A DNA stretch of 64,000 bases from Mycobacterium seoulense (GTDB taxonomy: Bacteria > Actinomycetota > Actinomycetes > Mycobacteriales > Mycobacteriaceae): contig NZ_AP022582.1 in assembly GCF_010731595.1 (NCBI RefSeq), positions 3,224,001-3,288,000 on the forward strand, read 5' to 3'. A program made the translations under genes and the position numbers. Shown piece by piece: positions 15,564 to 24,454 of the stretch (its first letter is position 1; the number at the start of each line of letters is the position of its first letter). Below the pieces are notes generated by a model. The model saw only the letters and a list, made by a program, of their open reading frames with translations. It was not told the DNA's origin and made no database searches.

Positions 15564-17714
15564 GTGTCTTTGGCGATAACGGAAGACCACCGCGCCTTCG
15601 CGGACCTCGCCGCGGCGGTGGTGGCTGCGCGCGGGGGCATGGCGGCTGCGCGCGACATGCTGCTGAATCCGGACCGACCTGACCGTTGGTGGGCCGCAGA
15701 CGAGCTTTGGAAGGAGATGGCCTCGGCGGGCTGGCTCGGCCTGCACATCGACGAGCGGTTCGGGGGCCAAGGCTACGGCCTTCCCGAGCTCACGGTGGTG
15801 ATGGAACAGCTCGGCCGCGCCGCTATCGGTGGGCCGTTCCTGCCGACGGTGGCTGCATCGGTGCTAATGGCCGAGTTCGGCAGCGAACAGCAGCAACAAC
15901 GCTGGCTTCCCCGTCTCGCGTCGGGCGAGCTGATCGCAGGCGTCAGTACGACCAACACTGCGATTCGGTCGGATTCGACCATCACGGGAACAAACATCGC
16001 GGTTCTCGGTGACTCCGGCAGCGACGTCTACCTCATCACCGTCGGTGAAGACATCGTGCTGGTCGAAGATGGCGACGCCGTTTCCGTCCAGGTCGGCGAA
16101 ACAAACGACATGCTCACCCGCCCGCTAGTCGTCCTAGAACTATCCGCTGCCCCCGTCGCCGACGTGCTGGTCGGTGCTGCTGCCAGCGCCGTGCGCACGC
16201 TTCGGCTGCTGGCGGCGGCCGAGGCGGTTGGCGGCTTGGCCGCTTGCACCGAAATGGCGACCAGCTATGCCAAGGATCGACGACAGTTCGATCGGCCCAT
16301 CGGGTCGTTTCAGGCGATCAAGCACCACTGCGCGAACATGCTGGTCGATTCGGAACTGGCCGTTGCGGTCACCTGGGATGCAGCCCGCAGGCACGGACCA
16401 GAAGCCGACCTGGCGGTGGCCATGGCGGCCGGACATGTGCTGCCGGCCTATCAGCGCGTCGCGCTGCAAAATCTTCAGATCCACGGCGGCATCGGATACA
16501 CCTGGGAGCACGACGCCCATCTCTTCATTCGCCGGGCCACAATCTTGCTGGCGTTCTGTGGCGGGCGAGAAGCATTGCACGACAAGGTCATCGAATCGCA
16601 ACGCGCTGGGGTGCGACTGCATCACGCGCTAGATCTGCCGCCCGAAGCCCAACAGTACCGGCTGGCCGCCGAGGAGTTCCGGTCGGAGTTGGTGCGGGCC
16701 GACGTTGACAGCAGACCCAAGTTATGGGCCCGCAGCGGATATCTGCAGCCGCACTGGCCGCCGCCGTTCGGGCGCGGCGCGGACTCGGTGGAGCAGCTGA
16801 TCATCGAGGAAGTGCTCGGCGCACTGGGTAAGCCGCACCTCGGACTCGGCGAGTGGGTGGTGCCGACTTTGCTTGAGCACGGTAGCCCGGAGCAGGTCGA
16901 GCGGCTGATCTGGCCCAGCCTCGAGGGTGAGCTGCGCTGGTGTCAGTTGTTCAGTGAGCCAGGAGCGGGCTCTGATGCGGCCGCGGTCGCTACCAATGCC
17001 GAGCGCGTCGAGGGCGGTTGGTCGGTGACCGGCCAGAAGGTGTGGACAAGCGATGCGATGAATTGCCAGCGGGGTCTGGCCACGGTGCGCACCGATCGCA
17101 GCGCAGCCAAGCACCGTGGCATCACCGCCATGATCATCGATCTGGCGGCACCGGGTGTGGAGATCCGCCCCCTGAAGGAGATCACCGGCGCGACGCTGTT
17201 CAACGAGGTCTTCTTCACCGACGTCTTCGTCCCCGACCGCGACATTGTCGGTGAGGTGAACGCCGGTTGGAAAGTCGCCATGGCGACCTTCGGCAACGAA
17301 CGCGTATCCCTCGGTGGTGGTTCAGTGACCCTGCCTGCGGACAAGCTCGCCGATTTGTTGGAGCAGTACCGCAGCGGCGACACAGGCCTCGCGCGTGAAG
17401 TCGGCGCCCTACTCGTGGAGTCGTATTGTCTTGCAGCGCTGAATCTCCGGCGGGCGGCCCGAGCGGTATTCGATTCCGGGTCAACGATCGAAGGCAACAT
17501 TGCGAAGCTATACGGCGCTGAACACGCGCAACGCGTCGCCGAACTGGCTCTTTGCATTGTCACCCCTGCTGTCCTCGTCGGAGAGCAGGCCGAGGTCGTA
17601 CATGACTACCTGTACAGCCGCTGTCTCACGATCGCCGGCGGGACCTCAGAGATTATCCGCAATCTCATCGCCGAACGCATCCTCGGCCTACCGCGCGACC
17701 CACTGCTGGCATAA
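15564..17714 (+). CDS. Fused double-domain acyl-CoA dehydrogenase (FadE34 type)
   Basis: 716 residues from GTG 15564 (TTG 15558 also in frame). Two acyl-CoA dehydrogenase modules are joined. Module 1 (about 1-345) has GWLGLHIDERFGGQGYG, the FAD-domain helix DRRQFDRPIGSFQAIKH and IHGGIGYTWEHDAHLF. Module 2 (about 370-716) has CQLFSEPGAGSD, WTVTGQKVWTS-like WSVTGQKVWTS, HRGITAMIIDL and IAGGTSEIIRNLIAERILGLP. This single-chain layout is that of mycobacterial FadE34, which acts on steroid side-chain CoA esters, in contrast to the split pair at 47469/48530. FAD-dependent alpha,beta-dehydrogenation of a bulky acyl-CoA is expected; the substrate is inferred only. Confidence 0.9.
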   Translation: MSLAITEDHRAFADLAAAVVAARGGMAAARDMLLNPDRPDRWWAADELWKEMASAGWLGLHIDERFGGQGYGLPELTVVMEQLGRAAIGGPFLPTVAASVLMAEFGSEQQQQRWLPRLASGELIAGVSTTNTAIRSDSTITGTNIAVLGDSGSDVYLITVGEDIVLVEDGDAVSVQVGETNDMLTRPLVVLELSAAPVADVLVGAAASAVRTLRLLAAAEAVGGLAACTEMATSYAKDRRQFDRPIGSFQAIKHHCANMLVDSELAVAVTWDAARRHGPEADLAVAMAAGHVLPAYQRVALQNLQIHGGIGYTWEHDAHLFIRRATILLAFCGGREALHDKVIESQRAGVRLHHALDLPPEAQQYRLAAEEFRSELVRADVDSRPKLWARSGYLQPHWPPPFGRGADSVEQLIIEEVLGALGKPHLGLGEWVVPTLLEHGSPEQVERLIWPSLEGELRWCQLFSEPGAGSDAAAVATNAERVEGGWSVTGQKVWTSDAMNCQRGLATVRTDRSAAKHRGITAMIIDLAAPGVEIRPLKEITGATLFNEVFFTDVFVPDRDIVGEVNAGWKVAMATFGNERVSLGGGSVTLPADKLADLLEQYRSGDTGLAREVGALLVESYCLAALNLRRAARAVFDSGSTIEGNIAKLYGAEHAQRVAELALCIVTPAVLVGEQAEVVHDYLYSRCLTIAGGTSEIIRNLIAERILGLPRDPLLA

Positions 17715-17826
17715 CAATCGAGCGATACCGTTTGTCTGCAAGCACTTGGCGAAACTCATCGATCCCAGCGGCCGCGCCGAACATGGGTAGCTGTGAAGCG
17801 GGTCTGCCCTGAAACCCAAGGGCGGC

Positions 17827-18879
17827 CTAGGCTTTTGACCAAACCCGTTTGGCCGGGGAGTTGAGCGCGTCGGACCGCTCGATATAAACCTGGCCGACTT
17901 CCCCATCCCATTCGCAGGGGCCGAAGTTCAGCACATACATCAGCCCCGGCCCCTCCAGATCCTTCCCGACCGCAAGGTACTTCTGCATCGACATCCAGAT
18001 GGAGCGTCGGGTCTCCAGCACAGTGTCGATCGCCCCGCCATCCCAGCGCAGGCGAATAGGCAGGCGCTCACCCGAGAACTGCAGATCCTTCAGCCTCGGC
18101 GGTTCGAGCACCTCAGCGGTGCAGAATCTGCCGTCGCGGTCAACGACCGCTGCACCTTGCAACGTGATCAGCCCGTCCAGACGCCAGTAGGACGAGAAGA
18201 CGAATGCTTTCCCACTTTCGTACAGGCAGCTCGCTATCACGTGACCGCCCCACGGTTCGCCGGTGCCGCCTCCGCGCGGGCCGCGCGAGTGGTCACGCCA
18301 GCCCGTCGCATCGATGTCATAGATCGTCTGGTCCACCCGCACCTGGCCGCGGGCGCGATAGAGCTGTTCGTAATGCTCCTTTGCCCAGCCCTGATTGGTC
18401 ATGTCACCCTTGCCGCCCTCGCCGTGAGCCGAAGTGTGCGCGTCCCACACCGGCGTCACACAGTCGACCTCCAAGTCGATGACGAGGCGCTTGCGCAGGC
18501 CGTCCGGGACCAGCCCATTCTGCATATCGGTGTTCGAAACGTGTTGTGCGAAGCCGTCAAACGTGACCTTCCAGCGTTTGAACGGCTCAATGCATCGAAA
18601 CGCCAGGTTCGGTCCCGCCGGCTTCTTCTGCTGGGGTGTGTAGTAGTAGCCCCACATCGTCAGAACGCCCTCATCGCCAGGCAGACAGACCAGCACCCGG
18701 TCCTCCCACATATCCCACTCATTGGGCACGCTGCCCAAGTGCAGCCAGAAGCCGAGATCTGCTCGAGGGTCGTATAACGCGAAAAGAAGATTCTCCGCCC
18801 AGAACGGCTCAGTCGGTCGCTCCGAGACGACACTCTCCTGCGCGGCCGGCAGTCCGCTCGACAAATCCTGGACGGTCAC
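17827..18879 (-). CDS. DUF7064-like protein of unknown function
   Basis: 350 residues, soluble, rich in Trp and beta-strand pattern. Visible landmarks are FWAENLLFALYDPRADLGFW near the start, WEDRVLVCLPGD, DATGWRDHSRGPRGGG (the D-x-G-x-RDHSxG motif seen in AttH/CrtC-like lipocalin folds), GGHVIASCLYESGKAF and LRWDGGAIDTVL. This matches mycobacterial proteins annotated only by domain of unknown function (DUF7064/7065). It is the second gene of an operon with the phosphotransferase at 18927 (47-base gap). A hydrolase- or isomerase-like role on a lipid intermediate is possible but unproven. Confidence 0.75.
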   Translation of the reverse strand: MTVQDLSSGLPAAQESVVSERPTEPFWAENLLFALYDPRADLGFWLHLGSVPNEWDMWEDRVLVCLPGDEGVLTMWGYYYTPQQKKPAGPNLAFRCIEPFKRWKVTFDGFAQHVSNTDMQNGLVPDGLRKRLVIDLEVDCVTPVWDAHTSAHGEGGKGDMTNQGWAKEHYEQLYRARGQVRVDQTIYDIDATGWRDHSRGPRGGGTGEPWGGHVIASCLYESGKAFVFSSYWRLDGLITLQGAAVVDRDGRFCTAEVLEPPRLKDLQFSGERLPIRLRWDGGAIDTVLETRRSIWMSMQKYLAVGKDLEGPGLMYVLNFGPCEWDGEVGQVYIERSDALNSPAKRVWSKA

Positions 18880-18926
18880 GAAATCTCCTTACTCACGGTG
18901 GTTTGGGGGCTCCATGCCGGCGTCGC

Positions 18927-20060
18927 CTAGTCGTCCCACCCGGACCAGCGCGATCCAAAACGCGGGGGCGGCGGACCGTCGAGAAGGCCGTCCAGCCAGT
19001 CCATGTTGCCGCTCTCGTTGAGTTGGCGCGCCTGGTCCGGCGTTAGCTGTCCGGTCGCCAGCAGCATGGCGGGCAGGCGCACCATCACGAGCGTGATGCG
19101 CAGGGCGTTCAGCACAAGGTGCCAGTCGAGGTGTTCAGCCGGGCGACCTATGAGCTCTTGCCAAAGATTGATCGCGTCGCGCCGCGAGCCAAACCCCGCA
19201 GGACGCGGCAGTCCGCGCGCGGTGGTGACGGCGTGATCCGTGTACGTCCACCAGGCCAAGTCACACTCCGGCCCCGCCAGGGAGACCATGTCCCAATCGA
19301 GCACGGCCGCCACGGACGTTCCCTGGTAGATGATGTTCTGGGGTCGCGCATCGCCCCAGGAGAACCCGGGCGGAGCGCCTTGAGGCAGATTTGTGACCAA
19401 CCATTCCGAAGCGCGCTTAACCATTGGAAGCTCATCACCTCCACACCACTTGGCATACGCCAGCCAATGGTTCAGCTCCTGCTCGAGTCCCGTGCGGCCC
19501 AGGTTTGGCCGCGCCAAGAAACTGAATTCAGCCGGATCCAACCCGTGTAGTTCGGCCATCACCTCGATGGCGCCGCGCCACAACTCATGCTGCGACTGTG
19601 GTGGGAGTTCGACTACCCAGCCACTCACGTTGAAGGGCGGATTGTCCGGTGGCACCTGGCCCTCCACCCTCTCCATGACGAAGAAAGGCTGGCCGAACAC
19701 CCTCGTGTCTGGCTCGTAACCAACCACTGGTGGCGACGGGATCTGCGGCTCCTGCGAAAGCTTCTCGTAAATCAGGTAGTGAGTCTTTACATCCATCCCC
19801 ATGAATAAGTGCTCGGTCGCGCCGACTCGCATGACGTAGCTGGCCTCCTCACACTCGCCGTTCAATGCGCAGGTGGCGCTTATCATCAGGGTCTCGTTGG
19901 CGACGCCAGCGGTGTCGGGCTGATCCACTTTATGCACCTCGAGGTCGTCTCCGACGCGTCGGCGCAACCATGCCTCGATTGCCGGCCGGACCGCACCCAT
20001 ATCGCGAAGCCGAACTTTTGTGGGGATGTCGACGTATTCGACAGCCACGTCGTCGGCCAT
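18927..20060 (-). CDS. Phosphotransferase family protein (APH/choline kinase fold)
   Basis: 377 residues from ATG 20060, preceded by GGAGAA; a TTG at 20066 is too close to that site. Kinase-like landmarks are the ATP-binding N-lobe, the catalytic loop FSWGDARPQNIIYQ (Brenner motif with Asp and Asn), AAVLDWDMVSLAGPECDLAWW with the metal-binding Asp, and an HGLDPAEF segment. Such proteins occur next to acyl-CoA dehydrogenases (the ACAD10/11 association) and may phosphorylate hydroxyacyl-CoA to allow its dehydration. That specific role is inferred. It is first in an operon with the DUF7064-like gene. Confidence 0.88.
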   Translation of the reverse strand: MADDVAVEYVDIPTKVRLRDMGAVRPAIEAWLRRRVGDDLEVHKVDQPDTAGVANETLMISATCALNGECEEASYVMRVGATEHLFMGMDVKTHYLIYEKLSQEPQIPSPPVVGYEPDTRVFGQPFFVMERVEGQVPPDNPPFNVSGWVVELPPQSQHELWRGAIEVMAELHGLDPAEFSFLARPNLGRTGLEQELNHWLAYAKWCGGDELPMVKRASEWLVTNLPQGAPPGFSWGDARPQNIIYQGTSVAAVLDWDMVSLAGPECDLAWWTYTDHAVTTARGLPRPAGFGSRRDAINLWQELIGRPAEHLDWHLVLNALRITLVMVRLPAMLLATGQLTPDQARQLNESGNMDWLDGLLDGPPPPRFGSRWSGWDD

Positions 20061-20187
20061 GCTCAATTCTCCTTCCTGAACTGTCTAGTTCTCTACAGCC
20101 GCCCGTCGACGCGGCAGCCGGATGCATCCATTGGGGTGAACGCAAGTCCTTGAGGGCGTGGAAGCCCTTCAGGGGCAGAGTCGGATA

Positions 20188-20205
20188 TGTCAGTTGACCG
20201 TCGTA
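20188..20205. promoter_or_regulatory. 18-bp operator-like palindrome, site 2
   Basis: TGTCAGTTGACCGTCGTA. It differs from site 1 (15210) at three positions. Confidence 0.45.
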
Positions 20206-20478
20206 CTTGTCGACTCTTGCGTGGGTGCATTTACTTTGATCCCCAAGGACTTTCGTCGGTGCACCGATCGAAGAAACGCTGTGCTTGAACGTCCCTCGCC
20301 GGAGGAATACACAAAATTCGCGATCGCCGTGAAAGCCACGCCGATGCCGGCCCGCACCAGCACCGGCCGAGGGCCCCTCACTGGGACAACATCATGCGTC
20401 GCGCCGACCGCCCACGGCTGCGCAGCCTCGAGATCGGTCATTTACCACGCCTCCGCTGACTGTCGGATAGAAACACGA

Positions 20479-20496
20479 TGACAGTTCGGTGCCATA
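20479..20496. promoter_or_regulatory. 18-bp operator-like palindrome, site 3
   Basis: TGACAGTTCGGTGCCATA. It keeps the left arm TGACAGTT and the right arm GCCATA. Confidence 0.55.
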
Positions 20497-20589
20497 TCGT
20501 CAATGCAAATCCCGGGATAGCACAGCTGATCAGGAGGAAACCCCGCCAGGCGTGCAAAGGCAAGGCTGGAGCTTGCACCTCATTACACT

Positions 20590-20607
20590 AGACAGTTGCG
20601 TGCCATA
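20590..20607. promoter_or_regulatory. 18-bp operator-like palindrome, site 4
   Basis: AGACAGTTGCGTGCCATA. It differs from the consensus only at the first base of the left arm and at the base before GCCATA. Confidence 0.5.
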
Positions 20608-20823
20608 CAGTGGTTCGTTGAGCCGGCCCTGGCAGGGCAACCAGCAACCCACCGTCAACGCCCGGACATACGGACCACGCGCCTCGCCTGCGGAATGGAA
20701 GGGCATACGAGGCCTTCGCCGCAGGCGCTGCGGGTCGCGCGCCGACGTCGCCGTGGCGGCTGCTTTGTGTTAACGCTGTGGCTATAGTTTCATCGAGTTG
20801 ATATTGACGCGGGAGGGTGACAG

Positions 20824-21414
20824 TTGCCCCGTGGGGATCGCTCGCCTCGCGGTGCGCACGCGGAGCGCGTGCGCACTGCACTGCTTGAGGCGGCATTGCA
20901 GCTCTTCGGTGCATATGGTTATGACGCAACGAGCACCGATGAGATCGCTGAGGCCGCAGGTGTATCCCCCCGGACCTTCTTTCGCTACTTTCCGACCAAG
21001 GAATCGGTGCTTTTCTCGGGAGAGTTTGACTTCATCCGCGCGTTTGGTGGTGTCTATCTCGCCCAACCAGACTCAATCTCCGACTTCCAAGCAATGGAGC
21101 ACTCGTTCGCGCTCCTCGCTCCCGCATTGAAACGCATCCGGACGCGGATCAGTCAGTACTACGACGCCATAGCGTCATCGGCCGTTCTGCTGGGCCGCGA
21201 ACAACAGAATCACACCGCCAACATTGACGTGATCGCGAAAATTGTCGCCGAGCGGCGCGGCCTTCCGGCGCCGAATGAAGAATGCGAGCTGCTCGCGTCG
21301 GTGGGCATGCTGCTGCTCACCCGGGCCATCAACCGGTGGCTGAATACGCGCGGACAGGCCGTTGAGGACCTCATCCGCCAAGAGTTCGCGGCGTTGCCTG
21401 GGATCCTCAAGTAG
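20824..21414 (+). CDS. TetR family transcriptional regulator
   Basis: 196 residues from TTG 20824, selected by GGAGGG about seven bases upstream. N-terminal HTH: LLEAALQLFGAYGYDATSTDEI with recognition helix SPRTFFRYFPTKESV. The C-terminal part contains VIAKIVAERRGLPAPNEECE. That segment is clearly related to the orphan TetR C-terminus at 42182-42396 (VVADVVARRRGLSAPDAEC), so the two regulators were paralogs. Three palindromic sites lie upstream, which makes this TetR the first candidate for binding the TGACAGTT motif; this is inference. Confidence 0.9.
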   Translation: MPRGDRSPRGAHAERVRTALLEAALQLFGAYGYDATSTDEIAEAAGVSPRTFFRYFPTKESVLFSGEFDFIRAFGGVYLAQPDSISDFQAMEHSFALLAPALKRIRTRISQYYDAIASSAVLLGREQQNHTANIDVIAKIVAERRGLPAPNEECELLASVGMLLLTRAINRWLNTRGQAVEDLIRQEFAALPGILK

Positions 21415-21948
21415 CGGATCGCGATTCGCAACGCTCACGGGCCAGATCGGCACGAGGTATCTTCGGGCATCGCTTCGCGGCAAACTTGCAACCAGCTCAA
21501 CGATTTTGGGACCCTCAGATCCCCCAGAGCCGCGGCCAGCTTCCGGTCGTCGCTCGCTTGCAGGGCCACGCAAGCCTAAGCTAAGTCACGCTGGGGGATC
21601 TTGCCGCGAGCTCGGGCCCGTCGGCTCGAAGCGGCCTTGCTCGCGATCGCCCAGCGGCCGTCGATTCATGTTGAAGGAGTTCGCGTCGTAGGTGCTGTCG
21701 GCCGGCAAGATCCGATACAGCTGGGCGCTTTGGCGGACGCTTTCCATGTCGGCGGGGCGTCCGTGGCATCGGTTTTGTCGGCATCGGCTAATCCATGACC
21801 TGTTGACTGGGGCCACCGCGAAATCGACGAGTCCCTTTGTCAGTTCACAATTTTCGACCATGCCGATCGGCCGCCGGTCGTCAAAGGCGTCTTCTTTGGT
21901 GGTTCCGATCAGCGATCCTCGCCCACTACACACCTTCGAGAGCCAAAG
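21415..21948. other. Intergenic stretch, no supported gene
   Basis: About 530 bases between TetR and a GntR fragment. A long minus-strand frame (21586-22209) has no family signature and overlaps the GntR remnant, so I treat it as spurious. Confidence 0.4.
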
Positions 21949-22245
21949 ATGGCTGATCGTGCGGCCGCCGCACTGCGCAGGATGTTCAACCACGGTGAGA
22001 TCACCGAGGGAACTATGCTGCCGCCCGAGTCGGAGTTGATGGAACGGTTCGGGGTGTCGCGGCCAACCCTTCGGGAGGCACTCCGCATACTCGAGTCCGA
22101 ATCGCTGATCGAAGTCCAGCGCGGGGTGCGCGGCGGGGGATTGCCCGCCCGAAACGGTCCAGGCCATTTGCTCGTTCATCGATTGCGGAGCCGAGTAATG
22201 ATGCTGCACGGGGACGTTCGACGGTCCCCGAAAATGTCTACGTGA
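21949..22245 (+). pseudogene. GntR (FadR-type) DNA-binding domain fragment
   Basis: Residues 1-64 form a complete winged helix: ALRRMFNHGEITEGTMLPPE, RFGVSRPTLREALRILESE and LIEVQRGVRGG. In intact FadR-type regulators about 150 residues of ligand domain follow. Here the frame continues with 34 unrelated residues and stops inside the 3' end of the hydratase gene. The in-frame LREPK just upstream of the ATG also matches the family, so the true start may have been further upstream. This is a truncated regulator. Confidence 0.72.
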
Positions 22246-23011
22246 GCTGGCTCTTGTTGCGTTCGGTTACCGCTCGTAACGGGTCTTCGATATTGTCGAA
22301 GCCCCCGACGTATGCCTGCCCTATCCGCTGCTCTGCCGCCAAAGCGGGGTTGATCACTGTGGCGGCTCCAGTGGAATAGAGTTCCTTGAGGCCCAACATC
22401 GTTCGCTCCGGCACGTCGGCAATCTGTCGCGCCAGCTCGAGCGCGCGGTCCATCAATTGTTCGTGCGGCACGACTTCCGTTACCAGCCCGATCCGCTCGG
22501 CGCGAGTCGCCCCGATGACTTCTCCGGTCATTGACATGCGCCGCGCGATGGCCGGACCGACCAACAGCGGCAACCGCGCTGTCATCCCGCCGCCGGGCAG
22601 GATCCCTACTCGAATGTGCGTGTCGGCGAAGACCGCTCGTTCGGATGCGATGAGAAAGTCACAGCCCAGGGCCATTTCGAGCCCGCCGGTGAACACGGCA
22701 CCATTAATGGCCCCGATGATCGGCGTTCGCATGCTCGCCGTCGCGGCGACACAGTTGTGCGATTCGAAGATGGAGAAGTACTCAGCGCCGTGCCGCTGGG
22801 CCTCCCTGAGATCCACCCCGGCGCAAAACGCCGGGTCGGTGCCGGTGAGCACCACCGCGCGCACCGAGCCTTCGGCGTCAGCCTCAGTGAACGCCGCGTA
22901 CGCCGCCTCGACCAGTGCGCGGTCGAGTGCGTTCCTAGCGGCAGGCCGATTTAGCGTCACGACTCGTACGTGAGCGTAATCGACTGTCAAAACCGGTGTT
23001 TCGGTGCTCAC
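22238..23011 (-). CDS. Enoyl-CoA hydratase/isomerase (crotonase) family protein
   Basis: 257 residues from GTG 23011 (MSTETPVLTV), a more typical N-terminus than the in-frame GTG at 23029. Crotonase signatures: VVTLNRPAARNALD, oxyanion loop DPAFCAGVDLRE, GAVFTGGLEMALGCDFLIAS, VGILPGGGMTARLPLLVG and VTEVVPHEQL. It hydrates or isomerises an enoyl-CoA. An LLM oxidoreductase lies 86 bases upstream on the same strand, probably the same transcript. Its stop overlaps the GntR fragment. Confidence 0.9.
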   Translation of the reverse strand: MSTETPVLTVDYAHVRVVTLNRPAARNALDRALVEAAYAAFTEADAEGSVRAVVLTGTDPAFCAGVDLREAQRHGAEYFSIFESHNCVAATASMRTPIIGAINGAVFTGGLEMALGCDFLIASERAVFADTHIRVGILPGGGMTARLPLLVGPAIARRMSMTGEVIGATRAERIGLVTEVVPHEQLMDRALELARQIADVPERTMLGLKELYSTGAATVINPALAAEQRIGQAYVGGFDNIEDPLRAVTERNKSQLT

Positions 23012-23097
23012 ACAAAGAAAACCTAGCACAGTCCCGGCTGTGACGTGAGCATCCTGCTGTAGCCAAACTCAGTTCAGACTGACGCATCACCCTCGTG

Positions 23098-24138
23098 TCA
23101 ATCAACCGGTGCCCCTCGTAGCTGCTCAACCAGAGCGATCGTGGCCTCATCACCGATAGGCGATAGAAAACTAACCGGCACGCGGTCGATGAGCCCGTCG
23201 CACCGGTCGTGAATCTTCGCCGCAAGTTTGTCCAAGGGTGCGACGACCGCGAAGGCCTCTAACACCTCGTCATCGATGAGTGTTCCCATTTGATCCCACT
23301 GCCCCTGCAAAGACTGGTGATGCAGTTCGGTCTGCAGCTCACCCCACCCGTGCAGGTCCAGCACTTTGCGATAGGCAGGTGTCGATCCATAGAAGCCGAT
23401 CTGTTTACGCATCGCTTTGGCATTGGCGGCTAGTTCGGCGTCGTCGCGTCCCGTCACCACGAAAACTGGGCAGGAGACCTGTATTTCGCGCCGCTCGCGG
23501 CCAGCACGCTGCAAACCGCGCAACAGCGCCGGCGTGGTCACCTCTTCGAAGTAGCGCTTCGTCGTGAATGAGTGCGCAAGCACGCCATCGGCGACCTCTC
23601 CACAGATCTCGGTCATCGTATCGCCCACTGCAGCGACGAAGATTCTCGGGAACTCATACGGCATCGGCTCTGGGGTGAACATCGGCGTCATAAGTCGATG
23701 GGTATAGAAGTCGCCCTCGAACTCTAGTTTGGTGCCATTCCGCCAGCACGACCATATCTCGCGCAGAGCTAAAACGAACTCTCGCATGCGACGGGCAGGC
23801 TGGCTCCAAGGCATGCCGAACCGCTTTTCGATGTGCGCCTTGACCTGCGAACCGAGACCCAAGTTGAAGCGGCCCTGCGAGTATGACTGAAGGTCCCACC
23901 CAAGGTTGGCGACCGTCATCGGGTTGCGAGCGAAGGCGACCGCGATCCCAGTTCCGAGCTCAAGGGTGCGCGTATGTTCGGCCGCGAGCACGAGCGGCAG
24001 GAACGGATCGTGGTTGAGTTCGGGCGACCAGCAGCAGTCGTAGCCCTGTCGCTCCAGCGTTTGGGCAGCTTCCGCGACGCCCGCAAGATCCGTGAAGGAC
24101 GCCGCGTCGATCTTCAAGCCTCCACACTCGTCGCTCAT
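23098..24138 (-). CDS. LLM class F420-dependent oxidoreductase (TIGR03617-like)
   Basis: 346 residues, luciferase-like TIM barrel. Landmarks: GYDCCWSPELNHDPFLPL, TGIAVAFARNPM, QSYSQGRFNLGLGSQVKAHI, and a family-typical RFGMPWSQPARRMREFV. The paralog at 45420 shows the same TNIAVAFARNPM, GLGSQVKAHISRRFCMPWS pattern. In mycobacteria these usually use coenzyme F420, or FMN, for redox on ketones or aldehydes. It heads a two-gene unit with the hydratase. Confidence 0.9.
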   Translation of the reverse strand: MSDECGGLKIDAASFTDLAGVAEAAQTLERQGYDCCWSPELNHDPFLPLVLAAEHTRTLELGTGIAVAFARNPMTVANLGWDLQSYSQGRFNLGLGSQVKAHIEKRFGMPWSQPARRMREFVLALREIWSCWRNGTKLEFEGDFYTHRLMTPMFTPEPMPYEFPRIFVAAVGDTMTEICGEVADGVLAHSFTTKRYFEEVTTPALLRGLQRAGRERREIQVSCPVFVVTGRDDAELAANAKAMRKQIGFYGSTPAYRKVLDLHGWGELQTELHHQSLQGQWDQMGTLIDDEVLEAFAVVAPLDKLAAKIHDRCDGLIDRVPVSFLSPIGDEATIALVEQLRGAPVD

Positions 24139-24454
24139 GCCGATACCCTCTGCGCTTCGTTAGCGATCCGCCATACGGGTGTCGCGTAGTTCGTCGGCAA
24201 GCCCGCCAGCCAGATTTTTGGTTTTAAGACAGATTATATTAGCGAGTCGAATTTTCCTTGGTCTGCGTAGACTCTCTCTCTAATCGCCTCCCGACGATCA
24301 AGCATTTCTCGCCGTGGGCGAACCGCGGCACAGTCGCGCCAACCAGATCCCCCGCTGGTGGCATCTACCGCAGAAGAATCGTCCGTTTCCTGCCCCGACT
24401 TCGACAAGCAATGCGAAGGGGTCGGCGGCACGCCACAGGGCGAAACGCCTTAAC
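24139..24454. other. Intergenic stretch with AT-rich promoter
   Basis: 316 bases. The left part upstream of the LLM gene is AT-rich (AGACAGATTATATTAGC near 24227-24243) and probably contains its promoter. No gene seen. Confidence 0.4.

Larger units (their letters stand above)
20061..20823. promoter_or_regulatory. Long intergenic region with three operator-like sites
   Basis: This region lies between the phosphotransferase operon (minus) and a TetR gene (plus). I see no convincing gene in 760 bases. It holds three copies of the TGACAGTT...CATA motif: 20188-20205 (15 of 18 bases like site 1), 20479-20496 and 20590-20607. Spread over 420 bases, they suggest a control region for both flanks or promoters of deleted genes. 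Confidence 0.55.

Noticed and set aside
21586..22209. Minus-strand frame of 207 codons
   Set aside because: It is antisense to the GntR domain fragment and lacks any motif.
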